64,000 nt of DNA from Hemerocallis citrina. Taxonomy: Eukaryota; Streptophyta; Magnoliopsida; Asparagales; Asphodelaceae. The stretch lies in contig CM030366.1 in assembly GCA_017893485.1 (NCBI GenBank), positions 52,482,565 to 52,546,564 on the forward strand, given 5' to 3'. Below are positions 32,980 through 45,213 of this stretch, piece by piece; the stretch's first letter is position 1; every line of letters begins with the position of its first letter. The notes under the pieces were generated by a model that was not told the origin of the DNA, did not search any database, and worked only from the letters and a program-made list of their open reading frames with translations. Position numbers and translations under genes: made by a program.

Positions 32980-34490
32980 AAGAACTTTATTTGAATGGAA
33001 AGAAAGCTGTTGTTTTGTTCGATACTGGATCCTCTCATACTTTTATATCTCCAAAATTTGCTATAGTCTTGGGAGTCGAACCGAAGCTATTTCCATGCAA
33101 GGTCTTAACAGTAGCTACTCTATCACGGGAAACTTAACCACTGATCAGTACTATGCAGACTGCAAAATTGAGATTAGGGACAGAATTTTCGGGATTGATC
33201 TGATCGAGCTAAATATTCCAGGGATCGATGTTATCATTGGCATTAATTGGATGTCGGTGTACAGTGCGAACATCGAGTGCTAGACCAAGGAAGTAATAGT
33301 GAAGGCTCCAGGAGGTCCTGTAGTTTCTTTCCAAGGGAAAAGGAGATGTTCAGATCTGGTGGCAGCTATCAGCAAGAAGAAGGTTCATGTAGAGGTGCAA
33401 CAAATTCCAATGGTTCGGGATTACCCGACTGTGTTCTTGGAAGATTTTCTCGGGTTACCCCCACATCGTGATGTAGAGTTCAGCATCACTATTCAACCAG
33501 GGAGTGCACCCCTCTCCAAGTCACTGTATAGGATGGCGCCTGTGGAGTAGGATGAGATTAAACGGCAGATTGAGGAACTGTTGGGGAAAGACTTTATTCA
33601 GTCGAGTGCGTCATCCTGGGGAGCACCGGTGCTGTTGGTAAAGAAGAAGGATGGGTCGATGAGGATGTGCATCGATTATCGAGAGTTGAATAAAGTCACT
33701 GTTTAGAATAAATACCTATTCCACAGATTGATGACCTATTCGATCGTATACAAGGAGCAGCTGTTTTCGCTAAAATAGATCTTCGATCGAGATATCATCA
33801 GGTTCAAGTGAAGACTGAAGATGTGCATAAGACTGCATTCAGAACTTGACATAGGCATTAAGAATTCTTTGTTATGCCATTTGGAGTGAAGAATGCACAT
33901 GCAATCTTCATGAACATGAAGAACAGAGTTATGAGGCCATTCATTAATTCTTTCGTCGTGGTGTTTATCGACGATATTCTTGTGTACTCCAAGTCAGAGG
34001 AGGAGCACACTGAGCATCTGGCTGAGGTTCTGAAGAAGCTTCAAGAGCATGAGTTGTATGCCAAGTTATTCAAGTGTGATTTCTGAAAATCTGAAGTGAC
34101 ATTCCTGGGTCACATCCTTTCTAAGGAGGGAGTTGCAACTGAACCTTAGAAGATAGAGGCAGTGAAGGATTGGGCAAGGCCTACTACAGTGAAGGAAGTT
34201 AGAAGCTTTCTTAGGCTAACTGGATACTACAGGAGGTTTATTTAAGGCTATGCTCAAATAGCCGTGCCGCTCACTAGTCTGACCAAGAAGAATGTGAATT
34301 TCAAGTGGACTGAGCAGTGCGAGGCAAGCTTTTTAGGAGTTGAAAGAGAAGCTAACTACTGCTCCCATTTTGGCTTTGCTTGGAGTAGGTATTGAGTATG
34401 ATGTTTATAACGATACTTCACATCATGGGCTTGGTTGTGTCTTGATGAAAGATGGAAAAGTGATCGTGTATGGGTCTAGGCAACTGTTGT
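32980..34490 (+). pseudogene. pol: Element B protease, RT and start of RNase H (decayed)
   Basis: It starts at LYLNGKKAVVLFDTGSSHTF (protease DTG), then GIDVIIGINWMSVYSANIEC, then a linker with VRDYPTVFLEDFLGLPPHRD. RT shows [57 protein letters not shown] (catalytic DD), [10 protein letters not shown] and FLGHILSKEG. The RNase H start LGCVLMKDGKVIVYGSRQL is cut at 34490 by the Athila insertion. Stops include TAG at 33283-33285, near 33548, 33703 and 34147 (the latter three former CAG/CAA by comparison), TGA near 34084, and frameshifts. Integrase and most of RNase H are absent. Confidence 0.85.
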
Positions 34491-36179
34491 TGTCTTAGCT
34501 ATGCAAATAAACAGATAAACTAGACATAATTTAAAACCTCGAAAGTGTACAAATCGTTTATAGAAGCATAGTGAGAGATTATAGTACTTAACTCACTAAT
34601 CAATAAAACAAAAATTGCAATTCATAAAGTTTTGTTATAAAAGTATATTTGAAAGAAAAAGTGATTTAAATCTAGATCAAGTAGAATCACAAATTGAGTC
34701 ACAAAATATCTATTAAAGTAGTTGGGCTTGATTTCCACCTATAGTCACGAATGCTAAATTAACTTCTACATTATTCTGCTCACTCATGTTTGTTCCTTTA
34801 AGGGCATGGTATCTACTCCTTAAAGTTAAGATTTCCCTAAGCCAAGAATTAGGCATGGTATCTACTCTAATTCGTTTCTTTCCTTAAGTATTTAGCATGG
34901 TATCTACTAAGTTGCACTTGAAGAAAGCATAGGAACGATGGAAATAACAAACACTCAAAGTTCTAGAAGTTGGTATCAAATCCAGATCCTTCAAGTTGAT
35001 TAAACCAAGAACCTAAAAGATTCCTGTGTTACAAGTATGAACACAAGATATGGGTCATCTCTATACTCATATAACAGAGTCAATTTTATAATAAGCTAAC
35101 TTTATAATATCAGGTTCTTCAGATCAGTCGACTGTTGCTAGGTCTCAGTCGACTGATTTGACGAACTTTCTAAAAAATGTTGATTCATATTATAATTTTG
35201 ATCAAGACAACCAGGTTTAATCAATAAGTGATAGAAATAGTATTTTAGAAGCATTACATGACTACGGTTTCAATCTGCCCAACAATGAAATTAGTTGCAC
35301 ATAATACAACTTTTATTGATTAATAATTCAGAATTCATGACTCTAACAATAAAAACAAAAACTAGAAAGAGAAGAAGTAACACTGCTTTTTATGATGTTC
35401 AGCCTTGAAGTCGACTTGAACTGCTTCTAAGTCGACTTGATCTCGTTCTTCAGTGGCACTCGATCTCCTTCTTTGTTTGATTGTACTTGATCTTCTTTCG
35501 TTGATTCCTTCTCTTCTTTCAATCTGATTCACGATTCCAGATATCAAGAGATGTCTTCTAAACTGCGTATTCCACCCTTTTTATAGTTTCTTTTGCTTCC
35601 ATATACAGATATCAAGTTCCAACATCCCTATCTCTTCACGCATCGGATATGGATTGAGTCGATCTTCTTACTTGCCAAACCTGGGTTTCTAAGTTGATTT
35701 GTTGGGAAGTTGTTATTTGCAGTTATCCCATATCTGTTTCCTGGATTTTGGCAGCTCATTTTGATTCGGATTTGGATGCGGATGAATCTTCTACTATTCT
35801 TATCTTTTAACTCCCACTGAATGCCATTCGACTGGTTTTAGAATCAGTCGACCGTATCGTGACTTTTGGAGATTCAAATTCAGTCAGTCAAGTTGACTAT
35901 CTTTTGGAGTAAGTCGACTGTATTGCGCAGCTTCGGAATCTCAACCTCCTCTGTTCAGTCGACTATCGTTGAAGGACCAATCGACTTGTGTTCTGCAGCT
36001 TCCTGTGTATCATCCTCACAGTCTGGAGTAAATCTTGATTCTGCTTCGTTTAGTTGATTTTAGGCTGTTTCCTATGGAAAAAAGAAAAGAAGAGTAAACT
36101 TCCCCATATAGAGAGTTTAACTGTCTAATTGCATTCAGATATTGCTCCAAAATGTGGACATTAATGGATGTATCAAATA
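34491..36179 (-). repeat. 3' LTR of the Athila-type element
   Basis: It aligns along its length with 40505-42210. A block of about 21 bp (AAGCAAGGGTCGATCCCACAG) near 40593 is absent here, and there are scattered substitutions. It contains repeated AGTCGACT motifs (35120-36000). The 61-codon ORF at 35362-35547 recurs in the other LTR but is Arg/Glu low complexity. Confidence 0.9.
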
Positions 36180-37729
36180 CCCCCAAACTTAGCTTTTGCT
36201 TGTCCTCAAGCAAAATAAAACTACAAGCATCGCTTGAACATCTTGACCCTCCCAACATTTACCTCAGAGAACTTGCTACTTTAGTGTCAAGGTTAGAACA
36301 AGCATTAAGATAGGTCTAAAAAGTTTTAATTTAAATGTTAATCACTTATTCACAAGAATACTCAACTTGAATATCAAATAGTAGTGTGGCAAATGCCTAT
36401 GCAACATAATCATGATTAAGGTTAGCAAGCTCAACTATATTTCAACTCCAAAATCTCATTATGGCATACACTCCCAAAAAATATAGCTCTCATTAACATG
36501 GGAATTTCAAATTAGATCTCTTGACAAATATAATTACTTGGATGAAACCATATGCTTGATCATGCTACTACATCTTCACACCATTGATTTGCACAGTACT
36601 TGGATCAAAAGGTCTTATATAGGTTGTAATGGGGCCATGGGTGCGGGTTTAACAATTGAAGGGAAAATGAATACAAAATTTCTAAAGAATTAGTAGAGCA
36701 ACTTGCATTGTTCTAAGAGATTTTTTTTTTTTAGTTGCAAATATGAGGCCATATATCGCAGGCCTATACTTTATTTCTACCAACACCTTTCACCCATCCA
36801 CAACTCAGCAATTTTCAACTTTTTATTTTTTTCTTATGACAAATCCTCCAACTTTACTTTATATTTCAACCCCTCACCTTGACATGCCACATCTCTTTTA
36901 CAATTTTTTGCTCTACTAACTCAATAGATATAGGTAAGGTAACCTATTCATCTGGGCATGGTTAAGGATGATGTGTCTTACAAAAAGAAGGCTTTTATAG
37001 GCTTCAAGGGGCAACTAGTGAAAAATTGATGTTGGGTAGGCTATTTGTCTTTGGTGATGGAATCTTAGGTGCCTTGATCATTTCCAAGTTTTTATGCAAA
37101 AACCAAAATAAGTTTCGAAAAGTAACAAAAACAAGTTCTAGTTCATCTCAAGAATGCAGTCAACGGAGATCTTCAAGTGTATGACTCTCTCAAAAAAATA
37201 AGGCTCAAAACTCACAATTTGTGTATTTAAGTTTACTCACAGTTGAACTTGCTATTCTCTTTCAAAATTCGTCGAATTGATATGACCACATGAATAAAAG
37301 TTTCAAGTATGATCCACATGATAAGTTATTAACATTTTTAAAGATAAAGACCACAATTAATACTTGTTCTCCACTCTCTACCTATAGTAACTGAGCTCAT
37401 GTTCTCATCATTGTTGTTAGAAAGGACACAACATCAAAAGACTTCAAATGTGAATAACTACCCCCAAACTTAGATGGAACATTGTCCTCAATGTTTGAAA
37501 TAAAAACTTAAAATAGGCATGTGTTACCATCCAGTTTGAAGGAAAGAAAATGAATAAAGAAATAAAGAAATGATTAAAGAAATGAATAAAGAGAGAGTGT
37601 AAGTACTTCCCTGAAAATTGGGTTGCCTCCCAATAAGCGCTGCGTTTCTTGTCTTCAGCTAGACTTGACGAGTTTAGGCAATGTATTGAATAGTTTGAAG
37701 AGTTATATCTTCCTCTCACGGCTCAAAAC
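36180..37729 (-). other. Athila polypurine tract and 3' untranslated region
   Basis: The minus strand AAGTTTGGGGG (36190-36180) precedes the 3' LTR and matches the usual Athila polypurine tract. Near 37619-37642 the minus strand has AGCGCTTATTGGGAGGCAAC, a sequence block I know from the 3' region of many Athila elements. I see no other gene in this stretch; the ORF at 37444-37719 merely reads through this block. Confidence 0.7.
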
Positions 37730-38989
37730 TCATCTCAATATAATGTTTCCCCTATGCCCATTCACCTTGAATGTTTGATTTTTCTCTTTGCTATGAACCT
37801 CCAACGCTCCATGTGGGAAAACCTTTGTAACAACGTATGGACCGTACCATCTTGACATAAGCCTATCTGCAATGGTCCACCTTAATGTACCCTTGTGTTC
37901 TCGCAATACTCTCAACAGCTTCTCTTCTTCCTGTATACTCAAGTTTGCAGCAACTATCACAGGCAACGTCTGGTTTTCACCCAAATAGGCATACTTCAAG
38001 TGTTCTGGTAGCGGCTTCAGCTCCACGTCTGGTGTCCTGGTAACAGAAGAAACAAAAGTGTTATTAGACACAAGACTTTCAAACATAGGTGCAAACTTAC
38101 CTGAATATGATTTTGGATTTTCAAGGTAATGTATTGTCTCTGCAATCCTCCAATCATCATATTCCTGTTCAACTCGAGATAGTGTTAGAGAGTGTGTAAT
38201 TGTAGCTTGTAGTGGATCGACACTATGTACCTGAAATGTTTGGTCGACAATCTCCTGAACCACATCAATATTATAACATTTATGATCATCGTGTTGTAAT
38301 TTTAGTGCATCAAACATTTTAAACTCACTCTTCTCACCATTTATTTTCATACTTATAGTGCCCTTTTTAACACAAATTTTTATATCAGCAGTACTCATAA
38401 AGGGTCTACCTAAGATGATAGGTAAAGAAGATAGCATCGAAAAGTCTTCCATATCCAAAACGACAAAATCTGTGGGCAAAATGAAATTATTTACCTGAAC
38501 TAAGACATCTTCTAAAATACCTCTAGGTCTTTCGATGTTGCGATCAGCCAATTGCAAAGTGATTGATGTCGATTTGAGTTCTCCCAATCCTAGCTTTTCG
38601 TAAACAGAGTATGGAAGAAGATTGATGCTTGCCCCCAAATCTAACAGTGTCTTTTCAAAGAAATGTTCACAAACCCTGCAAGGAATGGTAAAACTGTCTG
38701 GATCCTTCAACTTAGGAGGTAGTTTCCTCAATAACACCGCACTCACTTCTTCTGTTAGAGCCACATCCTCCCCAACCTGAAACATTTTCTTGTGAGTACA
38801 GTATTCTTTCAAAAATTTGGCATAAGAAGGAATTTGTTTAATAGCATAAAGTAGGGGAATATTGATTTCTACCTTCCTGAGAGTTTCAAAGATATCAAAT
38901 AAATGTTGTTCTTTCTTTTGCTTGACTAACCTTTGAGGGAATGGTGGCAATACTACCCTTTCTTTGTCACTTACCGTGCTGGAACCCAA
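37730..38989 (-). CDS. pol: Athila protease fused in frame to integrase C-terminal tail (419 codons)
   Basis: The open frame contains an Athila-type protease: LLRKLPPKLKDPDSFTIPC, FFEKTLLDLGASINLLPYSV (active-site DLGA, usual for this lineage), LPIILGRPFMSTADIKI. It then passes through the pre-RT region (SIQEEEKLLRVLREHKGTLR, WTIAD), where RT would begin. Instead the next residues are RLMSRWYGPYVVTKVFPHGA and FKVNGHR, the GPF/Y-type end of integrase. The junction is near 37870. Removing RT, RNase H and most of integrase therefore left an uninterrupted frame to the stop. The ATG at 38989 is probably internal, since gag and pro form one polyprotein upstream. Confidence 0.85.
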   Translation of the reverse strand: MGSSTVSDKERVVLPPFPQRLVKQKKEQHLFDIFETLRKVEINIPLLYAIKQIPSYAKFLKEYCTHKKMFQVGEDVALTEEVSAVLLRKLPPKLKDPDSFTIPCRVCEHFFEKTLLDLGASINLLPYSVYEKLGLGELKSTSITLQLADRNIERPRGILEDVLVQVNNFILPTDFVVLDMEDFSMLSSLPIILGRPFMSTADIKICVKKGTISMKINGEKSEFKMFDALKLQHDDHKCYNIDVVQEIVDQTFQVHSVDPLQATITHSLTLSRVEQEYDDWRIAETIHYLENPKSYSGKFAPMFESLVSNNTFVSSVTRTPDVELKPLPEHLKYAYLGENQTLPVIVAANLSIQEEEKLLRVLREHKGTLRWTIADRLMSRWYGPYVVTKVFPHGALEVHSKEKNQTFKVNGHRGNIILR

Positions 38990-39212
38990 AAATTTTGATG
39001 GTTGTGTGTTTGATTCATCTGCATTTGTTGTCGATTATCTTACCACTTCTCAGGGTTGTCACCGATTTGAGCTGTTCTTGTCCTCTAGGGTTTGGTATGG
39101 TTTGTGATGGGAGTTCTTCTGCCTTTCTTTCACTCAACTCCTTAGCAATTTGACCAATTTGAGTCTCCAATTTTTGAATGGCCTGCCCTTGTTGGTTGCT
39201 TGTTTGCTGTTG

Positions 39213-40322
39213 CTATTGGAGCGATTGAAGAACGGTGGATTCGAAATCCAACTTCTTCTGTTGTTGTACTGGCCGATCAAACCCATTCTCAATCTGGAAT
39301 TGGTGAGCATGCCCTTGTGCGAATTGAGTGCCTTGATGGTTTTGATTATTGCTCCATGAGAAATTTGGATGGTTTTGCCACCCTGGGTTGTACGTGTTTG
39401 AAAAAGGGTTGTTTTTGGGCGGGTACATTCCCTGTCCTACGTAGTTTTCGTGCTCCTGATCTGTGAAAGAAGACATGGGACATGTATTAGTTGTATGATC
39501 AGAATGAGAACAAATTGCACAAATTTTCTTTGTTTGGTTTTTTACGCCACCCAACGTCGAAATTGTATTAACAAGCATATCAATTTTTTTGTTCATGTTT
39601 ACCATTTCTAATTGCATGTTATTATTACTAGAAATTTCGAAAACTCCCTGTTTTTTCGAAAGGCCCCTTCCCCTTGTTGAGAATTGTTGTGAGTTCTCGC
39701 TGAGTTCTTCGAATAGCTCGATGGCCTCCTCACCACTCTTCCTCATCAAGATTCCGTTGTAAGCTGAATCTACAATTGCTTTGTTAGTATCATTTAAACC
39801 CTCATAAAATGCTTGTACCTGATCATCCTTAGGCATGTTGTGCGTAGGACACTTGAGAAGCTTGTTCTTAAAGTCCTTCCATGCCTCGAAGAACAAATCA
39901 CCATCTTTTTGTTGGAAGAGTTCAATTTCCCTTTTTAGTTCTTTGGTTTTCTGAGCTGGAAAGAATTCCTTCAAGAACTTTGTCGCCAATTGCTCCCATG
40001 ATTGAATTGATCTTGGTTCCAAAGAATTATACTACAATTTAGCATTAAGTTTTAATGAAAATGGAAACAAAATTAACCTGATTTATTCAGGGGTAAGCCC
40101 TTGGATGCTTTGTGTTCTGCAAAGATCAAAGAAATCTTGCAAATGGAGATGAGGCTCCTCATCTAGTTTGCCACTACAGTGGGGAACCATGCTGAGTAAT
40201 TGAGGTGATAGGTGCATATTCCCTGTGACACTAGGTTGATAAGCAATGCAAGAAGGTTGCTCAATATTCTTCGGAGTGAATTTGTCTTGCATTGGTACTC
40301 GATTTGGTACTTCCTCGCCCAT
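39213..40322 (-). pseudogene. gag: Athila gag
   Basis: One minus-strand frame starts at ATG 40322 (MGEEVPNRVPMQDKF). It has stops near 40083 (TAA) and 40035 (TAG, where Trp is expected), then runs open from 40022 to 39213. Gag features are SLEPRSIQSWEQLATKFLKE, FFPAQKTKELKREIELFQQ, FKNKLLKCPTHNMPKDDQV, FYEGLN and a zinc knuckle CAICSHSDHTTNTC. The C-terminal tail is Asn/Gln-rich. A TAG at about 39213 (LQSLQ*QQQ) and further breaks separate it from protease. Confidence 0.85.
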
Positions 40323-40480
40323 TGTTGCTTTTGGAATAATTCGCTGTACAGTCGACTGATCCTTGGAGACAGTCGACTGATCTGAATCTATCTGTGCAGA
40401 GAGAAACTAAAAGAAAATATAATAAAAGAAAAGAAAAAAAAGATTTTTATTGATTTGTAAGTTAAAATACTAAACAATCT

Positions 40481-40495
40481 ACGGCAACGGCGCCA
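40481..40495 (-). other. Athila primer-binding site (tRNA-Asp type)
   Basis: The minus strand reads TGGCGCCGTTGCCGT nine nucleotides after the LTR end. TGGCGCCGTTGCC is the complement of a plant tRNA-Asp 3' end, the usual Athila primer. Confidence 0.8.
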
Positions 40496-40504
40496 AAAAC
40501 TTGA

Positions 40505-42221
40505 TGTGCTCAGCTATCTAAATAAACAGATAAACTAGACACAAATTAAAACCTCGCAAGTGTACGAATCGTTTATAGAAGCAAAGTGAAAAGCAAGGGT
40601 CGATCCCACAGAGATTGTAGTACTTAACTCACTAATCAATAAAACAAAAAATGCAATTCATAAAGTTTTGTTCTAAAAGTATATTTGAAAGAAAAAGAGA
40701 TTTAAATCTAGATCAAGTAGAATCACAAATTGAGTCACAAAATATCTATTAAAGTAGTTGGGCTTGATTTCCACCTATAGTCACGAATGCTAAATTAACT
40801 TCTACACTATTCTGCTCACTCATGTTTGTTCCTTTAAGGACATGGTATCTACTCCTTAAAGTTAAGATTTCCCTAAGCCAAGAATTAGGCATGGTATCTA
40901 TTCTAATTCGTTTCTTTCCTTAAGTATTTAGCATGGTATCTACTAAGTTGCACTTGAAGAAAGCATAGGAACGATGGAAATAACAAACACTCAAAGTTCT
41001 ATGGTATCAAATCCAGATCCTTCAAGTTGATTAAACCAAGAACCTAAAAGATTCCTGTGTTACAATTATGAGCACAAGATATGGGTCATCTCTATACTCA
41101 TATAACAGAGTCAATTTTATAATAAGCTAACTTGATAATATCAGGTTCTTCAGATTAGTCGACTGTTGCTAGCTCTTAGTCGACTGATTTGACGAACTTT
41201 CTAATAAATGTTGATTCATATTATAATTTTGATCAAGACAACCAGGTTTAATCAATAAGTGATAGAAATAGTATTTTAGAAGCATTACATGACTACGGTT
41301 TCAATCTGCCCAACAATGAAATTAGTTGCACATAATACAACTTTTATTGATTAATAATTTAGAATTCATGACTCTAACAATAAAAACAAAGACTAGAAAG
41401 AGAAAAAGTAACACTGCTTTTTATGATGTTCAGCCTTGAAGTCGACTTGAACTGCTTCTAAGTCGACTTGATCTCGTTCTTCAGTGGCACTCGATCTCCT
41501 TCTTTGTTTGATTGTACTTGATCTTCTTTCGTTGATTCCTTCTCTTCTTTCGATCTGATTCTCGATTCCAGATATCAAGAGATGTCTTCTAAACTGCGTA
41601 TTCCAGCCTTTTTATAGTTTCTTTTGCTCCCATCTACAGATATCAAGTTCCAACATTCCTATCTCTTCACGCATCATATATGGATTGATTCGATCTTCTT
41701 ACTTGCCAAACCCGGGTTTCTAAGTTGATTTGTTGGGAAGTTGTTATTTGCAGTTATCCCATATCTGTTTCCTGGATTTTGGCAGCTCATTTTGATTGGG
41801 ATTCGGATGAGGATGAATCTTCTACTATTCTTATCTTTTAACTCCCACTGAATGCCAGTCGACTGGTTTTAGAATCAGTCGACCGTATCGTGACTTTTGG
41901 AGATTCAAATTCAGTCAGTCAAGTCGACTGTCTTTTGGAGTAAGTCGACTGTATTGCGCAGCTTCGGAATCTCAACCTCCTCTGTTTAGTCGACTGTCGT
42001 TGAAGGACCAGTCGACTTGTGTTCTGCAGCTTCCTGTGTATCATTCTCACAGTCTGGAGTAAATCTTGATTCTGCTTCGTTTAGTTGATTTTAGGCTGTT
42101 TCCTATGGAAAAAAGAAAAGAAGAGTAAACTTCCCCATATAGAGAGTTTAACTGTCTAATTGCATTCAGATATTGCTCCAAAATGTGGACATTAATGGAT
42201 GTATCAAATACCCCCAAACTT
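40505..42221 (-). repeat. 5' LTR of the Athila-type element (with trailing polypurine-like 11 bp)
   Basis: It aligns with 34491-36179. Similarity continues for 11 more bases (CCCCCAAACTT, 42211-42221), the same bases that form the polypurine tract next to the 3' LTR. A 5' LTR should not be preceded by a polypurine tract, so either the LTR boundary lies further out or this end is recombinant. Confidence 0.85.
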
Positions 42222-45213
42222 GTAGGGTAGACTTGTTTTTGTAACTAATTAAATACATTAACAATTAGTAACTAGGTGTGCATTGTGTGACAAGTGCATT
42301 GCACTAGCACGTGTTTTGAGTGAGCATGGGGGGTGGCCGGATTGCTTTATGAAGTGGGGAGAGAGATGGAGTGAGTGGTGAGTGGTTATGTGTTCATGGG
42401 TAGTTGTTCTAACTCGTTAGTACATCCTAGCCCCTAATCTACTTTCATCAAACTAATCTTAGCCCTCCATTTGTGCTTGAGAAGTGTATAAATAGCCCCC
42501 CCAGCCATTCATTTCTCTTGCACCATTAGAATTTGTAAAGAAAGTGAGAAGAAAAGATAGAGTTGTAAGAAATTTGTGTGAGGAAAAAGATTGAGTTGTG
42601 CATTCTTGTGTGTTCCTTTCACTATTGGAGGCCGACCTTGCATCAAGCAAGGAGAGGAGCTTGGGTTCACCTTGTACAAGAAGGAGGAGAGATTTGGTGT
42701 GCACAAGCAAGGAGGAGAAGGCTTATAGGAGAGTATCGTGTGTTCAAGGTGTTTCCCTGGGTGTTTTTCTTGTCTTCTTCAATTAAGGTGGGTGATTTCT
42801 CTACTTCTAATGTAGATATCATGCTAGGGATTGAATTGATGAAATTGCTAAGAAAAACTAGTTAAATTGGCCATGTGTTTGTTTAAAAAGAGACTAATTA
42901 CAAATGAAGTGAATGCTGGATGAATTGATTGATAATTGATATAAATTGTGATTATTACATTAGAAATTATCATGTTGTTATGAAATATTTGTTTTTGAAC
43001 CATACTAGATTAAGGAAATTTGCATGTGAAATGACTAGTTGATTAATTGAGTTATCGATATGTATTATCTTAATTAAGGTAATGCTAGTATGAAAAAGGG
43101 AATTATGTTCTAGAAATACTTGTAGAATGAAAGAAAGTAATAAAATAGTCTTTTGTGAAGATTGTGGTGCCAAATTATGTAGAAATCACAGGAGCTTTTC
43201 AATGTCGAAAATGTCGACATAGAATATAAAGTAAAAAGAAAATTAATGTTTTTATATCAAAATAATGATTTTAAATTACTGTTGTGGTGCAAATTTCTAA
43301 GATTGTTAATCTGGAAAATTTTGTAGGATACAAAATGGAGGAGAAGAAAATTTTAAAGATTTTGAATTGTGAAAAATAATTAATAAACAGCGAGTTGAGT
43401 TATAAACAACTGAACTCAATTCACATAGGGTTAGTCACTCAGACCTATTGGTCAGTGGATGCATTTTAAAAATGTTACTGTAGCAGAGCGGAGCTCTTAG
43501 TCTTGGGTTCGAGTCTCTCCAGAGAATTTATTTTCTTGAAATTTGATTTTAATTCAATACCGAAACCCAAGATTATGTATAATCTGAGTTCGCCATTAGA
43601 CAGTAGTCATCTATGGACTTACTGGTCTTCGGGTGCGTTTTCAAAACGTTAGGTAGCACGGCGGGGGCTCTGTGCGTGGGTTCGAATTCGACGTTGTCCA
43701 TTTTTTTCGGAAAAATTGTTTTTTTCCTACTTTTATTTTAAACAGTTTTTAAGTGTTTTACAAATTGAGAAAAAATATTAGAATTATTCTAAAAATGCCT
43801 AGACTTCATGAAAATTATTTCAATAGATTTTGACTTATAATAATGATAATTAGAGGCTATTTTGAGAAAATAACTTGATACAAATTATTAGAATTAAATA
43901 TTGATTAATTAAAGAAAATAAATATTTTTCTTTTAAAAGAAATTTTGAGTAGAGATTTTAAATGGGATTGTGTCTTGAAAAATTTAAGTAAGATAAATGT
44001 GAGTTTTGGCTAAATAAGTGGAGGATTGACATTATGAACGTAAAGAAATTGTGTGAATTTAAATTATGAATGTGGTAAGTTTGATAAAATGAAATTGTTG
44101 TATTATACATGAACATAATGCATGGAAATGATATAAAAGATCGTGATGAATTATGAGAAAAATTTGTGAGTATGAATACTCAATTTTTATGAACATGAAA
44201 TGAGATTAAAGACTAGAGTATAACTAAGTCCTTATACCGGGATTGAATAAATTCTTTGAGATAAAATATTGAAATGAAAGACCAAGTTTGTGTCATTATT
44301 GTTTATTGATGGTTAAGACTGGTATAGAGGAAGTGCTAACACTAGGGTGTTGATTTTATTCATGATTCTGTTATCCATGGATTAGACACATAGTGGAGAT
44401 GTGATGAAAGTAAGAGAAAAATGTAAGTATGAGGGCCTCGGATCTACGTTGTGAGAGTATTCATAGGTTGCCTGCTTGATGCGTCATGTCATGGCGTGGA
44501 TACATCTCCGGAATTATCGAGATTGTGGCGACGCTTATGGGGTGTTTGGTGACTACGGGTGGTGCCATCATTCCATGAAGGAGGCTGAATTGTCCATAGC
44601 TCTGCATGATGCATCATGTCATGATGTGGGATTCCCCTTCAGGCTGTCTGGACATGGGCTCGTAAGTCGTAGAACACCTAGGATACTTACCGTAGTTACC
44701 ATAGTAGTTTAATTAACTCATGGCGAGGGAATCAATCCTACAAGATAAAGAACGGTTAAAGGCTTGCCCTCGGACCTATGTAGTATGGGATGCATAGAAT
44801 CCGAACAAGTGCACATTAGTGTCATGTATTATAAATAACTACATTTAGGACTAAGTGCACATTCACACATGACATCAATAGGATAATCCCCCTTATCTTT
44901 GTTTGTGACAACTGTGTGCTTTCTAAGTAAGAGAAATTGATGTATTATATCCTAGCGTCAGTTGTATGCAACTGACGTGCCCACAGTTTCCATGCAGGTT
45001 AAAGTGAATGACAAGGCTAAAGAATAATTGCTACTTAAAGAAATGTTCAAGTTGTTATTTAATTCATGCATAATGTTGTAATTTGCTTCTGCTATGTAAA
45101 ATGTAAACATTATTCTATAAAAGTTTTTAATTCTTTGTAAAATTGTACGAAGTGAAGTGTAAAGATCCTGTGAAACTTCGAATTCAGTCTTATTTGGAAT
45201 TCGGGGTGTTACA
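42222..45213 (+). repeat. 3' LTR of element B (first 295 bp missing)
   Basis: Homologous to 8830-11811 throughout, ending GGAATTCGGGGTGTTACA and followed by GTTGT. The TATA box TATAAATAG is at 42487, and the twin B-box modules lie at about 43430-43520 and 43620-43710 (GGTTCGAGTCT intact at 43506). Short ORFs at 42459-42865 sit in the transcribed leader and differ from the 5' LTR copy. Confidence 0.9.

Larger units (their letters stand above)
34491..42221 (-). mobile_element. Internally deleted Athila-type Ty3/gypsy element
   Basis: Minus strand: 5' LTR (about 42210-40505), primer site (40495-40481), gag, protease joined to the last part of integrase, an Athila-style 3' region, polypurine tract and 3' LTR (36179-34491). 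RT, RNase H and most of integrase are missing. The left flank ends GTTGT. The right flank reads CTTGT only if the LTR end is placed inside an 11-bp polypurine-like string, so a clean duplication is not established. Left and right flanks belong to different parts of element B (RNase H and LTR offset 295). Confidence 0.85.
8535..45213 (+). mobile_element. Tekay/Del-type element B, split by nested insertions
   Basis: The 5' LTR at 8535-11811 and a partial 3' LTR at 42222-45213 are the same family. Both outer ends are flanked by GTTGT (8530-8534 and 45214-45218), a perfect 5-bp target duplication, so they bound one insertion. Between them lie ORF0, gag (interrupted at 13307 and resuming at 32671 in the middle of the same gag linker), the intron, protease and RT. 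Tat, H and K are inserted in gag. An Athila-type element follows RT/early RNase H. The remaining RNase H, all of integrase and the first 295 bp of the 3' LTR are missing, so a deletion accompanied or preceded the Athila insertion. Confidence 0.85.

Noticed and set aside
35362..35547. 61-codon ORF repeated at 41393-41578 as a conserved small protein
   Set aside because: Both copies are inside the two LTRs of one Athila element, so conservation simply reflects LTR duplication.
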